In this document: positions 26,635-38,961 of the stretch, piece after piece
Numbering within the stretch: the first letter of the stretch is position 1
Layout of the letters: each line of letters begins with the position of its first letter
Source: Trichoplax adhaerens
Taxonomy: Eukaryota; Placozoa; Uniplacotomia; Trichoplacea; Trichoplacidae
DNA: 64,000 nt
Assembly (NCBI RefSeq): GCF_000150275.1
Contig: NW_002060973.1
Span: forward strand, 95,364 to 159,363
Direction of reading: 5' to 3'
Position numbers and translations under genes: made by a program
The notes under the pieces: generated by a model
Database searches by the model: none
Told to the model about the DNA's origin: nothing
What the model saw: only the letters and a program-made list of their open reading frames with translations

Positions 26635-28452
26635 TGAACCTTTTTCAGTTTACAACAGACTATACTGTATATATGCGTACGCATAGCTATCATTCAAATT
26701 TGGAAAGTTGAACGATCGGTTCCTTCACGCATTTACTTAAGGTAAAACTGTGATGAGTCTATCCAATGTTAACAGTGTTAGTAAAACGGTCGGGAAAGGA
26801 GAGGTGATAATCAATTACAATATCCTTCGTTTCTTACCAGTGCATAAATATCGGTTGGTTATCGTTGCGATACTTGGAACCTAAGAAAGAAAGAAATTCG
26901 ATTTAGAAGGTTTAGTCAGTCTAGATCATGCTTGATGATTGAATACCGCACGACCATCCGTAGAATGTGTACGTAGCTACGTTATGATTGCTTTTATCAA
27001 GTTTGAATACATATGGAGTACAAATGATCAGCTTGGTAGCAATAGTGATCGAGGAGAAAGTCGACATGTCTAATGAATCGTTGATTCCCATGCTTGGATG
27101 GAAAAAAAAAATGTCATATGCATGACCTGATACTGCAGCTGGACAAATTGCAACATTGACAGCACACGTGCGATATCCTATATAGTACAGTATAGTGCTA
27201 CAGTACGTTTCAAGCTATAAGTTCAAGTCATCTTTGAAAGGTAGAATAGCAGCCAAAGTGGAAAAAGATTATTGTTCAGATAGTAGGAAATGATGCCAAT
27301 TAGTTTGCTCCTAGAATGCCTTGTATACTATATCGCAATTAAGAGTCATCTAGTAGTAAGATATCGTCATCCGATCACTAATTGTCGCTATTGCTAGTAA
27401 GCCCATAAGGTATGAGCAAAGCGTTGGATGCAAGCACGCATCCAGCTTGTCGAGATTCTTACCAACCATGCGATACAGTAAAAGCAGATCGATATCGTCT
27501 ATTATAAGCGTATTACTATTGCAAATGAGCTAGGATATCGCTTTCCTCTTCAATGAGTTGCCAATGTCACTGCGTGTAGGGGTTGATTGCGAGCGAGCTA
27601 TACCGAAATGAAATGTAACCGGTATTCTTATCCTGTCTAGTAGATCATGATTCTTCCATGCAGTACCTTGCAACACTTAACTCTATCCAATGGCATTGAT
27701 CATTGACTTACATGAGATTTGATTACATTATTTCTTGCAAGCTCTGTTAGCACTTTACATTGAAGATTTGGCCTAGCATTACGCCACAGAGGCCTTAGCA
27801 TTCCAATTAAACTCATTCTACAACGGAAAATTCAATTTGTCTTGACAGCAATCCAAGAAAAGAAATGGCCACAACGATTTGACTACAGTTGTCTTCAGTC
27901 ACGCATTCAGTCAGCAAGTGTAGTATCACGTGTAGCTGCTCCAAATTGATATGGCTATCAGAAGACTAGAACGAGACGCTATACTGTACTGTATGCATCC
28001 TAGTCTACAGTACGACGGATACTGTACGTACAGTACTGTACAGTAGAAGAAGACCTGGACCGATCGCTCTTGGACGGACAGACCTTTTCTGCCTCATCTC
28101 GTCAAAGTATTGCTTCAAACACTTCGTTATGATACGACCTTAGTATGTCCACGGTTGATTTTTAAAGTTGCTGATTTCTATTCAATTTAGTAATGCAGTA
28201 CTGTATACTGTACTGTACCGTGAAGTCTTATTACTGTACAGTACTGTACATAGCAAGTTAAAAGTTTGAGACCTGACTAATAGAGTCATTATATACCGTA
28301 TTTATGTTTAACGCACAGCTAGGAGTGCAGATTCGGTTAGTTCTGCTTGGGAAAGAGTTATATAAGGTCATCGATGTTATTTAACTTAGTAGCAGTGATT
28401 TAAAAAAACAGACACGGAAGATCCATGTCCATACTACGCACTGTAAACAGCC

Positions 28453-28756
28453 ATTTTTCGACGACCTCATGTTGTAAGGAAAGTCCGTCTGTCTGTAGAG
28501 CTACACTACAGTACTGTTATCTTCTCTTACGGTCTACTGCACTGTACACTGTACAGTACAGTACAGTTCAGTATGAGGAAAACCTACTGTAATGTTCCAC
28601 TAGTACAGTAATGTACTGTAAGCAACAAGTTTTTGTCGACCTCATTTTGCACGGAAAGTCCATCTGTCTGTAGAGGTACAGAATGAGGAAACCTACAGTA
28701 TTAATGTTACACTAGCACTGTACCGGAATCTTCCCCTACAGTCTACTGTACTGTGC
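28453..28756. repeat. Imperfect tandem duplication, period about 176 bp
   Basis: Copy 1 begins near 28453 (TTTTTCGACGACCTCAT, then GGAAAGTCCGTCTGTCTGT). Copy 2 begins near 28629 (TTTTTGTCGACCTCAT, then GGAAAGTCCATCTGTCTGT). Both continue with TGTAGAG, an ATGAGGAAA..CCTAC block, a TGTT.CACTAG block and dense CAGTAC words. Copy 1 contains an internal run of ACTGTACAGTACAGTAC that copy 2 lacks, so the copies differ mainly by expansion of that word. Confidence 0.75.
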
Positions 28757-31451
28757 CAAAAAATGACGCATGGTTATTAAGGTCATCTGTTAGCGTGTCA
28801 CTGTCTAAGTTAATATAAACAGTAGTGTAGCGTATGGTGAGTTAGGACACCTACCCATACAGTAGTTCAGTTTGCAAGAAGTAAGAAGTCACTTCTTAGA
28901 ATGATGCTCGTACTGTACTGTATCGTTGCTGATTGGTAAGGATAAGTCTCTATTGGCTATCAGGATAACAATCTCCTGTTTCTTAGGCAATGTCTGCTTA
29001 TACGCGTATATAGATATCCCACTCACGTAGCTCGCTAAAAATGGAGACCAAGAAAAGTTAAATAAAATGTCCACTGTTGCAAGAGCAATACGAGTTAGGG
29101 TGCCATGAATGAATGAAATTGCTTGATATTGACAAGCAAAGAAATGCTAGTGATTATTGTACTGTACGAGCACAGCTCGTATACACTTGTGTTTGAATTA
29201 CTCTAACTTTATCCAAACATCTTGGTTCGCCATCAGTTACTTTTAACATCTGACAGCGTAAAACTACGATCTTATCCACTTTATTAGCTTTAACAAGGGA
29301 CAACGTGGCTTTTTGTCAAATACTAAAATATTGAAATGTTGGGTAAAGGAGAAAAAATTGAAAGATGGACTACGATGTTGGCATAAATATCACCAGAAAA
29401 TACAATGTTTATTACATAGTGGATAATTATTACGTAACTAAAATTCTCATACCCTCATATTAGACGCAAAGCGTGATTCTTGCTCTTATACTTAATAGCA
29501 TCCTATTCTAATCCGGTAGTTCGATTGGTTTCTTAGTTAAAAATAGATAAGGTACTAGAATAGATGAATCAAGTCTGTTTAGCTAACTATCGTTGGCTAC
29601 ATGGATTCGTTTGTACGTACTTCAGCGAGTAACCAAACGTATTTTTCTAAGAAATTATTTTACAACTGACTATAAACTAGATAGTGAAAATGCGACAATC
29701 ATAAATTCAGAAACGATTGAATACGACAAGAATCGAAATTTGATATTTAGTTTTTTAAGATAGAATCTACGCATATGATCTATTTCTATCATATCGGGAT
29801 GCTATTCTTTGAATGACTCTTTTACTAGCAATACTGATATTATGTATCCATTGTTCCATTAAACATATACTTATGCCAATATGCTTCCTTCATAATGCTA
29901 TAGCAGTTTCATAAAATTTTTTAGGGATGAATAACTTAATCCATAGTTGCATTTTCAAGCTAAATGTTGTATTCTCATAACCAAATTTATGAAATGCCAT
30001 GCGCTCTACGCAGAACTTAAAGTAGGCAAAATAGCATGGCAATGACGGTGAGATGAAATATCGAACATAGATCCAATCCTGATAAGAACAAAGTTCTTTT
30101 TTTCTTACTTCTTGCTTAGTAACCGAAACAGAACCAGTCTATTTCAAAATATAAGTACCATACTGGCCATACTGACTGCATGAAAGGGTTATATACCGTA
30201 CATATAATAGTAAAGGAGCTCGAAAGCTACAGTGAAGTGCAGTATAAAATGCTAGCACTAAGCTGCTGAAAGACTTGTTAACGAGCTTGAAATTTCAGTA
30301 TTATTAATTCAGGTTAGGATCATAATGAATCGATATCGTCCGATAGAACTGTTTTTTATACAGTCCACTACATTTTACTGAGTGCGGTGACATATGATAA
30401 ATAAATACAACTATTTCAGTAAATGTCAGAAATGGGATTTGCGGTGATCCTATTAAATCATTGCTGGGTAAATATCAATAAAAAATATGAATTATGATGT
30501 CTTCAAAATTTTAGAGAGAAATCAAACATACCAAATAATATTTTCTCTCTGCAAAAATATTGAATATTGATTAAATCATTGCGTGAATTTACGGCTGCAG
30601 TGGAAGCCCTATCAAAGGCAATACCGTACTTTATTGGGCCAATTTATAGTCCGACATGAGCTCAATATAATGTACTGTAGAGTTAAGAATTCTATATAAG
30701 AACCGTACGGTACCGAAATACGTTGATTAAACGATTTTGATTCGTCGTCCAACATTCTTTACTGCTAATTGGTGAGTAGACAAAAATGATTAGTTAAAAA
30801 CAACTCAAACTGTAAGCACTGCGGAAATTCTCATTTTCAAGTCTCATAACAAGGCTACTTTCTGTATACACAAAACGCGGAATTGTTAAGCTATGTCACG
30901 TAATCAGTTATATTAATGAATAAATAAATGGAGCAATTGTTTTTTCAAGCCTGATAGTAATTAATATTTATATATAATTGTTACAGTAGATCAAGTGATT
31001 AAAGTTTAGTACAAAACCACGATAATATGGAGAGAGTAATAAGTAATAAGTAATCTGATATAAAACCGATGTAAATCATTTATTTCGATGCAATGCATGG
31101 TTAAGTATAGCTTACTAGGGTTAAGTTTAAGTTTTTAAATTTCATTATTTTTAGAGTATTGAAATCATGCGAAATTCAAATTATTTCAACAATTCTACTT
31201 ATAAACTGACAAGCTCACATAATTCATATAATTTTTGTAAAATATTCATGGTAAATGTAAGACTTCCAATTCAACATAAATTGTTCGATACCTTCGAAAA
31301 AAGTTATTAATACTGACTAGATAAGAAACTTCTGATAATAGATCATACCGTAATTTTATTCTAGGAATTATATCATATTATCGATAGTAAGGTATAATTC
31401 TAGAAGAAGTTGATATAGTAATACTGCACATTCAAGACAAAGTAGATCAGA

Positions 31452-31782
31452 AATTAATGCCGTGAAGAGGTATCAACGCAAGTGAATTTCGTTACTCAAT
31501 TACTATTCTTGGAAAAACACACCGGTAGTCCCCCCTTGAAATCAAAAGTTGGTACTATAATCAATTAATATTGCAGCGGAGACAGAACTATATGTGCAGT
31601 CTAGTAATGTACAGAAATAGCTCACAGACCTGAAATTAGAATAAGATGATCGTAAATTTCATTTTGTGAGGTTGTAACTATAACTAATCAACAGCGTTGG
31701 AAATTATTAATTAAAAATTAATATTGATAAGGGCTATCAATGCGTACTAAATTTCGTTACTCAATTAAATGATAGACTTAAA
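31452..31782. repeat. Pair of imperfect direct repeats, about 60 bp each
   Basis: Near 31452-31515 and 31717-31782 the order of words is the same: AAATTAAT, TATCAA(C/T)GC, then the exact block AATTTCGTTACTCAATTA. The copies are about 268 bp apart. Nothing identifies an element class. Confidence 0.55.
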
Positions 31783-32532
31783 AGTGAGGTAGTTTGAAAG
31801 CGTTTTGATTGTAGGCCAAGCATGAAATTCTTTGACAGCTCATTTAATTTTGAACGAAGTTCACTTTTAAATAGGTTATATACGTATATTATGCAAGGGC
31901 AGCCACATGCTGTCAATCTCTAATATACTTCAGGATCATCTCCGTTAGTTTTGTTTTCAACTAACCATTTTTACTAAAAGAAAGTTTTACCGCCATATTA
32001 ACAAAGCACTATTAAGAATGCCGCAACAAACAATTGAGATAATCATGTACATAACATTCCTGATACTGTCATGACGATATTCGTGATTCGATCATAGAGA
32101 CATCAAAAATAATTACTAGTCTCCATGGCGTAATGTTAGATTGTAATGTAAATAACTGTAGTCGCAATCTGATTTTTCCCTATGGAATGCATGCTACTGA
32201 ATGATAGGAATGCCTCCTTTACTACGGTAACCGAATAACACAAAATAACATTTACTGATATGTTGAAAGTTGTTACGCCTATTTTGCAAGACTTTTAAAA
32301 CTGTATTGGTAATAATGTAAATTGACTATATGATAGGAAGATAAGCTATAACCGATGTTTATACGTATCCCTTTACACTGAAAATTAAATAATTTAGATA
32401 GATATTATACTTTACATGTTCAACATACAATGAGTCAACGGATGAGTCACAATTATGGCAATGTATGACAATGACTGAAAATGCCATTTGTGGTTGTCGT
32501 ATCAATTTCAGACTAGGAGTTTATTTCTTTCC

Positions 32533-32772
32533 ATGGACAGAACTTGAAATATCTCCTTTTTTTCATTACCATCTTCCACCAAGTACTTCCTGTATTAATT
32601 TCAACTTAGAAATTTTTTCCTTTTAGTGGGCAGAACTTGAATCAACTATCTTACCCTTTTTCATTATCCATTATCCATTTCCATCAACTACTTCCCTGCA
32701 TTAATTTCAATTCGGGAATTTTTCACTTCAGTGGGCAGAGCTTGAATTATCTTACCCTTTCTTTCATTATCT
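32533..32772. repeat. Tandem repeat, about 2.4 copies of a 100-bp unit
   Basis: The unit carries (G)GGCAGA(A/G)CTTGAA, ATCT(T/C)..CCTTT, TTTCATTA, a TACTTCC block, and ATTAATTTCAA followed by a pyrimidine tract. Copies start near 32533, 32627 and 32731; the third breaks off at ATCTAGTTGCGC. The pyrimidine-rich plus strand and lack of a frame argue against coding. Confidence 0.75.
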
Positions 32773-34130
32773 AGTTGCGCGTCGCTGTTAGAGATAACCT
32801 TTAATCTTATTGGTAACTAGTAAGCAAAGGTAAGTTTTTCATTTAAATGTATCTGCTGTACTATGGTTGCTATTTACTAAATCTTTAATGCTTAATTTAA
32901 TTATCTGCATGTGAGTTAGTCATCTAAATCAACAAAAATAATAGAAAGGACAATTTTCAACATGAAGTATTTTCAATTGATTAAATAGTAATAGGGAGGA
33001 GACTAAGATCATACTTAATACATTAGGTTAGTGTATCATACTTTTGTATTATTCGAGCTCTATTGCATCCAAGCGACCACAATTAACAATTTATAGTTTC
33101 TCTTTAACGACTATACAATACCATGGGTTTACAAAAGCCATATATGGTCAATTATTACCATTCTAAATCATGATTTGATGTCTGCTTTCTAATGTAGGGA
33201 AAGACATAATTAACATTTCTACTTTACGTAATGCCCAAAATACCGTACGATACGAGTATCAGCAACACTATGCTATGATGTCATGGTAAAATCAAGGAAA
33301 AGTCAAATTTTAATATACCTGATTCTAACCGTAATGATTGAAATCAATTGATGTGATATAGAGTGTAATACCGGCTGGAAATACAACTTGTGTAGGAGTT
33401 ATTACAGTTTATGTGTTATCATCTTGATACTGAATGGCCATTTTCAAATCTGGGTTAATTAAGATGTTATTGATATCAATATAGGATCAATTTAATTTCT
33501 GAAAAAGTAAAAGTAAAATATTAGGCTGTAATTACAATTATTTGATAATCCTATTATATAGTAATCAATGTGTTTACTAGTTGCAATCCTGTCGACTCGA
33601 TTACTCCCCATACTCATACTAGTGATTCGGATTATAAGTTAGTATGGCTAGCGTACGTTATTGATTAATGCACTACCCGATCCGTTAACATTACGTCATT
33701 CTATTACAAGTACACTTATGTGCCTATATGAGTCTATAGGATAATAATGGCCCTTTTTATTTCCAGTACGATAGGAGATTTTGAGTGTAATTTGTTGGCA
33801 ATCTGCTACAATTGCTTGCCATTGATATCAATATTGCAAGAACGGGATTAAAACCGTTACAATAATAATATGCTATTAACAGTAACACTTTTAGCAAGTT
33901 AAAGAACATGTTGCTGATTGATTCCATCAAGAGTGATTAAAATGTTGTCAGCCAGCATTTGTAGGAGTAGGATTACTGCATAACGATAGTTATTCCTTCT
34001 ACGCTTATCATATGAAATAATTCAGTACAATGTATGACTAACACCAACAGTATGGTAGACAGCTCGATCATCAGTAATGTAAATAAATTGCCGTAAATAG
34101 CAATATTACTCAGTATTGACAAAACACTAT

Positions 34131-34643
34131 TTAGGTGTAACCTGATAGTATTGTAGTGGTAACAATGAAATTCTTTGATCTTATCGGCAAAGATATAAAA
34201 GACAATAAGGACGATGGCCTATCATTGTTTAATGAAATACTGTCATTATCTAAACAAACGATCAATTGTAATGATACAGACATGCTATAAATTAAAGCGA
34301 GCTTGACGCAGAGAGGATAAAAGCTTCTGCTCCATCCAATTTTTTCATTTTCTAAACGATTCCAGTTTCTATTTCTATTCGACTCTTTCTCTACTTTTGC
34401 AATTTCATTTTTTTTTAATTTTAAATCTTTTATTTTTCCATCTCCATTCCTTTGTTGAAGCTTGGGCGATTTAATATCGAAGGTTAAAGGCGAATATCCA
34501 GCAACATTGACTGCAAGTGCTAGATCATTCATTGCAATTCTCCTTTGCCTGTTCTGCGATATCAAAACAGAATCTTGCCAAATCCAAGGTGAATTCAACA
34601 TTGGGGCCATTTGCGTAAACTGATGAAAAAAGTTTTCTGTCAT
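34131..34643 (-). CDS. Hypothetical protein or first exon (170 aa ORF)
   Basis: The frame runs from ATG at 34643 to a stop at 34131. The first 110 residues look coding: MTENFFHQFTQMAPML, then NRQRRIAMNDLAL, then a Lys/Glu/Asn/Arg-rich stretch (KLKKNEIAKVEKESNRN). The last 60 residues are hydrophobic and less convincing, and may be intron read-through, although I see no strong donor. There is no recognised domain. The ATG is 280 bp from the start of the L1CAM gene on the other strand, so the two would share a divergent promoter region. Function unknown. Confidence 0.4.
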   Translation of the reverse strand: MTENFFHQFTQMAPMLNSPWIWQDSVLISQNRQRRIAMNDLALAVNVAGYSPLTFDIKSPKLQQRNGDGKIKDLKLKKNEIAKVEKESNRNRNWNRLENEKIGWSRSFYPLCVKLALIYSMSVSLQLIVCLDNDSISLNNDRPSSLLSFISLPIRSKNFIVTTTILSGYT

Positions 34644-34923
34644 TTTATCTCAACTAAACAAGACAGTAATACGTGTAATTTTTGAGCAGTTTAAGGGAAG
34701 TGTAATACCATCTGATCTCTTTTCTCTAAATCATCTCCCGATTACTTCAATAGCATAATTGCAATTTTGTGGTTGGATTGTAACGGTAGTAACTATCTTT
34801 AATTTACAGAAGATTTCAGAAAAGCAAATTTACCATACTCTAAGTTCTTTAAATTCTTGCTATACGCGTATTGTTCAATTCGGAATCGAAAATTATTATA
34901 ATTATTGATACCGTCTAACAGCA
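34644..34923. promoter_or_regulatory. Putative divergent promoter region
   Basis: A 280-bp gap between opposing start codons, so any promoter of the L1CAM gene and of the 170-aa ORF must lie here unless upstream non-coding exons exist. No TATA element or known site could be placed with confidence. Inferred from position alone. Confidence 0.35.
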
Positions 34924-37900
34924 ATGGAAAAGGAGCTAAACATTTTTATCATACTTACAATCATTTCCATAACATGTAGCCAACATGCGCCTAAAATCAT
35001 TGTCCAACCCATTAATTTTATCAATGGTCGTGCTATATCGCGTTCACATAGTGAAGGTCTTGTCATTCCATGTACTGCCACAGGACAAGGGACTATTACT
35101 TATGCCTGGAGGCACAATGGACGACCTTTACAAGCTGATCAACGAGTTAAAATTCAAGGTGGAAATTTAACGTTTAGTGGTATTGTCTTGGCTGATGCCG
35201 GTCAATATATGTGCTTGGCTACTAATGGATTTGGCACTAGTGTAAGCCGTGCAGCAACACTTCAAGTTCGCTACTTACCCTTTTTACCTGGTAACGCGCA
35301 TAAAGTCAGCAGAATAAGTAATAACAACGTAAAGATTACTTGCAACATATCTCCTAATACAGCACCTCGACCAGATAAAATCTATTGGACAAAAACTGAT
35401 AGTAATAGTATCGTCAAAGAAAACAAAAGAATTGCTATTTCACGTTATGAAGGCGATTTAATCTTTATTTCGGGATTAAGGAACGAAAGCGGAAGCTATC
35501 GCTGTAATACTATCTCCAATATCTATGATCCAAAAAGCAGTTCATCGTCGGCAACAACATTAGCCGGAGGAGTACAAACTGTTAACTTTTCAAGTGCCGC
35601 AATTGCGAATACCTTACCTAAGATTGAAATTCCACCTAATGATACAATCGCTGAAATTGGTCAAAATAAATCCATTCTAGAATGTATTGCCACGGGCCAT
35701 CCATTACCGGCCATACTTTGGAGCAAGAAATCGGGTACATTACCAATTAATCGCTATAAATTTGAAAATTTCGGTCGTCACTTAGTTATTGAAAATATTC
35801 AAGAATCAGATTACGGTGATTATCAATGCACTGCCATTTCTAATGGTAATCAAGTATCTGCAAGTGCTCGACTGTACGTGGTTAGCGAACCACGCTGGTC
35901 GATATCGATATCGGATAGAAATCATTCTATTGAGTCTGACCTCATGTGGCCATGCTCTGCTGCTGGCTCTAGCATAAAATATAAATGGTTCATGAATGGA
36001 GATCTGATTACTGGCAGCTCTAAATACCTTCTTCATAGTAACGGATCTCTAACTATACGCAATTTAGCACGATCAGATAGCAAGGTATATACATGTATGG
36101 CTTATAATGATCGCTCAAACGTTGTTTCGTCTGGATGGCTAAATGTAACTGTCGCTGCTCCTAGCTTTATAAAGAGTCCTTACATACAAACATCACTTTT
36201 CAAAGGAGAAGACGGCGTTATCCGCTGCACAGTAACGGGTGGTCCACGTCCAACTATGGCTTATACGAAAGATGATCGATTCATTGATTTACTTAGAAAT
36301 GCCAAGTATTCAATTATGAAGAATGGAAATCTAGTTATACATAATGTAGTAGAAAATGATGCTGGAAATTACAAATGTATGGCAACAAATCGCTTTGGTA
36401 CTGCCTCTGTCGCTGGTATAGCAGTTGTTACAAATGCAACTGTATTTACTCGCAAACCTATCACGACTACGGTTAGAAGACCACAAAATGTCCGTTTAAC
36501 ATGTCAAGTTCAAAAGGATTCTAGCTTGCCAGTTGTCTTGTATTGGCAAAAAAATGGTGTTAATATCACTAATCCCAGGTCTAAAGTTTCTGTTTCCGGC
36601 TTCAACACAGAATTCAATTTCGTTAATACCACGTTAGCCGATAGCGGGACCTATGCATGTGTAGCTGCTACTAAACTACCTTACCAAGGATTCGTATCTA
36701 AAATATCGAAAGCTCAGATAACGGTTCATGATGTGCCTAATCCACCATTCAATTTTGTATACAGTGAATTATCATCAAGCTCTATCCTCTTTTCTTGGTT
36801 GCCTGGCAATCCTAATAATAGCCCACTACTAGGATTTAAAATCAAATATCGTATCAATGGTGTAAATTCATGGCGAATTGCTGATAACTCAATTCCTGTT
36901 TCCGCAACATTTCATAGAATAAGCTTATCCCCCTTCAATACATACCAATTTGCCATTGTCGCTATCAATAAAGTAGGTACTAGTGCAGATAGCAAATATC
37001 TATACTTTGCAACACCGTCTGATGTGCCTTACCGAGCACCTGGTAAATTTCGTGCTAGTGCGGTGACGAACGATGCTACTTCTATTAATATCCGATTTAT
37101 ACCACTTTCACGAGAAGAACAGAATGATTTAGGCTTTAATTATAGATTGCACTACCGATTACAGCAACAATCCAATACATCCTGGAGTAATGTTACCACT
37201 GGTATCACAGGAAGGTATAGATTAACAGGCCTTCTTCCAGGGAGAAGGTATCAACTCCGGTTGCAACCTTTTAACAATGCAGGGCTGGGCAAAATGAAAA
37301 CAAGTATTTTAACCGTAACAACAGGCACATCACCACCTGCGGTAGCTCCAAGTAATGTGGTTGCATATGTAACTGATACAAATCAAGTTACTCTTACCTG
37401 GAATAAAATTCCATCAAATAAAGTATCAGCAGCTACAGGATATCGAGTGAGTATTTATATATGTGTATACTATATGTCCTTCTAGGGTTGTGCTAAGATA
37501 TTTCATCGCTCTTGTCAAGATACTTTGATAAGCAGTCATGTGAAATTTCACATTTACTAATGAACCCACCTTTCGGTATTAGGTATCTTACTGGACCTAT
37601 GATCGCTCTATTGCATTAACACGGACTCTGGGGGATATTAATATGGCTACAATTGCAGGATTGGATTCGAATATGAACTATAGCTTCACTGTTAATGCAT
37701 TTAATGAAGGTGGAGATGGACCACTATCATCTATAGAAACAAAAACTATAAAGAACCCAGTGCCAGGTACGCTACCGATGAAATAGTTAATTAATTAAAA
37801 ATGCTTCATTATTTATTGTGAAATTAAATCCAATATCCTTATGTAGTACTGATACTAGTTACACTAATTTTTACAGGCGCAGTCTCTAATATCGTAGCAT

Positions 37901-38961
37901 CTCAGCCTGCTGCCAATCAAATTACATTGAAATGGAAAGCTCCATTAGTACCTAATGGTGCTATCCTCCATTATAGGATAAATTATACGCTATTAAACTC
38001 ACAAAATATCCCAGAAGTTGCCGTATCTAATACTACAACATCATCGGAAACAGCATACGTACTATCCAATTTAGGACCGGGTATATATCGATTTACGATT
38101 ATACCAGGTAATGCCCATGGCTATGGGATTCCCACAAGCATTCAGTTCGACGTTATCGCCAGCGCTATACCGGCACCTATAGATCTAGCTGGTAGCAATA
38201 TTCAAGAAACCTCGGTCGATCTAATTTGGACAGCGACTAATGATCCGTTGATAGGATTTATAATTCGATCAAAATTAGCGTTGCAGAGTAGTTCATTTTC
38301 AAACAGTAGTCAACTTTTATCTCCAAAGCTGCGTCGTTTTACTGTAAAGAATTTGATATCATCCACTATGTATACATTCCATGTTATCGCCGTCGGAAGT
38401 AACAACAAATTTAGTTCGCCTAGCAATGAAGTCAATATTACAACAGCTGTGGAAACAGCACCACAATCTAGTATGATGATTGGAATAATTGGAGGTTTGG
38501 CTGGATTTTCTGCTGTTATTTTCATTATTGCGTCCATTTTTTTCTACCGAAGAAGCCAGCAAAAGAAAACTGTAATTAAGGGCAAGAAGCCTGTTATACC
38601 ACCACGACCCACAAGTGAAGCTGAAGCAGATGACAATAGGCCACCATTACCATCAGATAGCGGAAATTTTCAAGATCAATTTAATCATAGCGATGTTGAT
38701 GCTGAAAGTGTAGATAGCATGGATCAATATGCTGATTTACCGAATCTTTCTAAATTTAATGAGAACGGCTCCTTTATTGGAGAATACGGAACCTTAAGGA
38801 TTGTAACAAACGCCGAAAATAGCTCTTACGGCGCACATTATACTGATATTAAATATAGCAACGCTGGTAGTGTTTCCGTTCGTAGTGGAATCAACACTCG
38901 TCCTGGTAGCCCAGCTAGTACCGTTAATCATAATAACGCAGGATTTCTCACATTCGTTTGA
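34924..38961 (+). CDS. L1CAM-family cell adhesion receptor (L1/neuroglian-like), complete
   Basis: Three exons: 34924-37446, 37583-37766 and 37877-38961. Phases are 0 then 1, giving 1263 aa. Domains: signal peptide (1-20), Ig1-6 (about 22-117, 118-216, 232-320, 321-410, 412-503, 505-602), FN3 1-5 (about 604-700, 702-803, 805-903, 904-998, 999-1097), a membrane span (about 1102-1126, IGIIGGLAG to IASIFF) and a 137-residue tail. Six Ig plus five FN3 is the L1CAM/neuroglian/SAX-7 layout. The tail holds KFNENGSFIGEYG (FIGEY at 1202-1206), matching the family's ankyrin-binding FNEDGSFIGQY block with Q to E. It also has proline motifs (VIPPRP, RPPLP) that could bind SH3 domains, and ends LTFV, a class I PDZ ligand like the TYV/SFV ends of relatives. 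Expected role: adhesion coupled to the spectrin-ankyrin cytoskeleton. The ATG is preceded by GCA with an A at -3. A possible AATAAA lies at 39387-39392. A paralogue sits at 239-2770. Confidence 0.92.

Larger units (their letters stand above)
26635..34130. other. Spacer upstream of two divergent genes
   Basis: No confident gene. From about 26.6 to 29.2 kb the sequence is GC-richer and carries many TACTGTAC/GTACAGTA words (27181-27206, 27981-28048, 28196-28250, 28507-28620, 28740-28756, 28908-28921). The rest is AT-rich. Two repeat groups, at 31452-31782 and 32533-32772, are listed separately. Confidence 0.5.
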
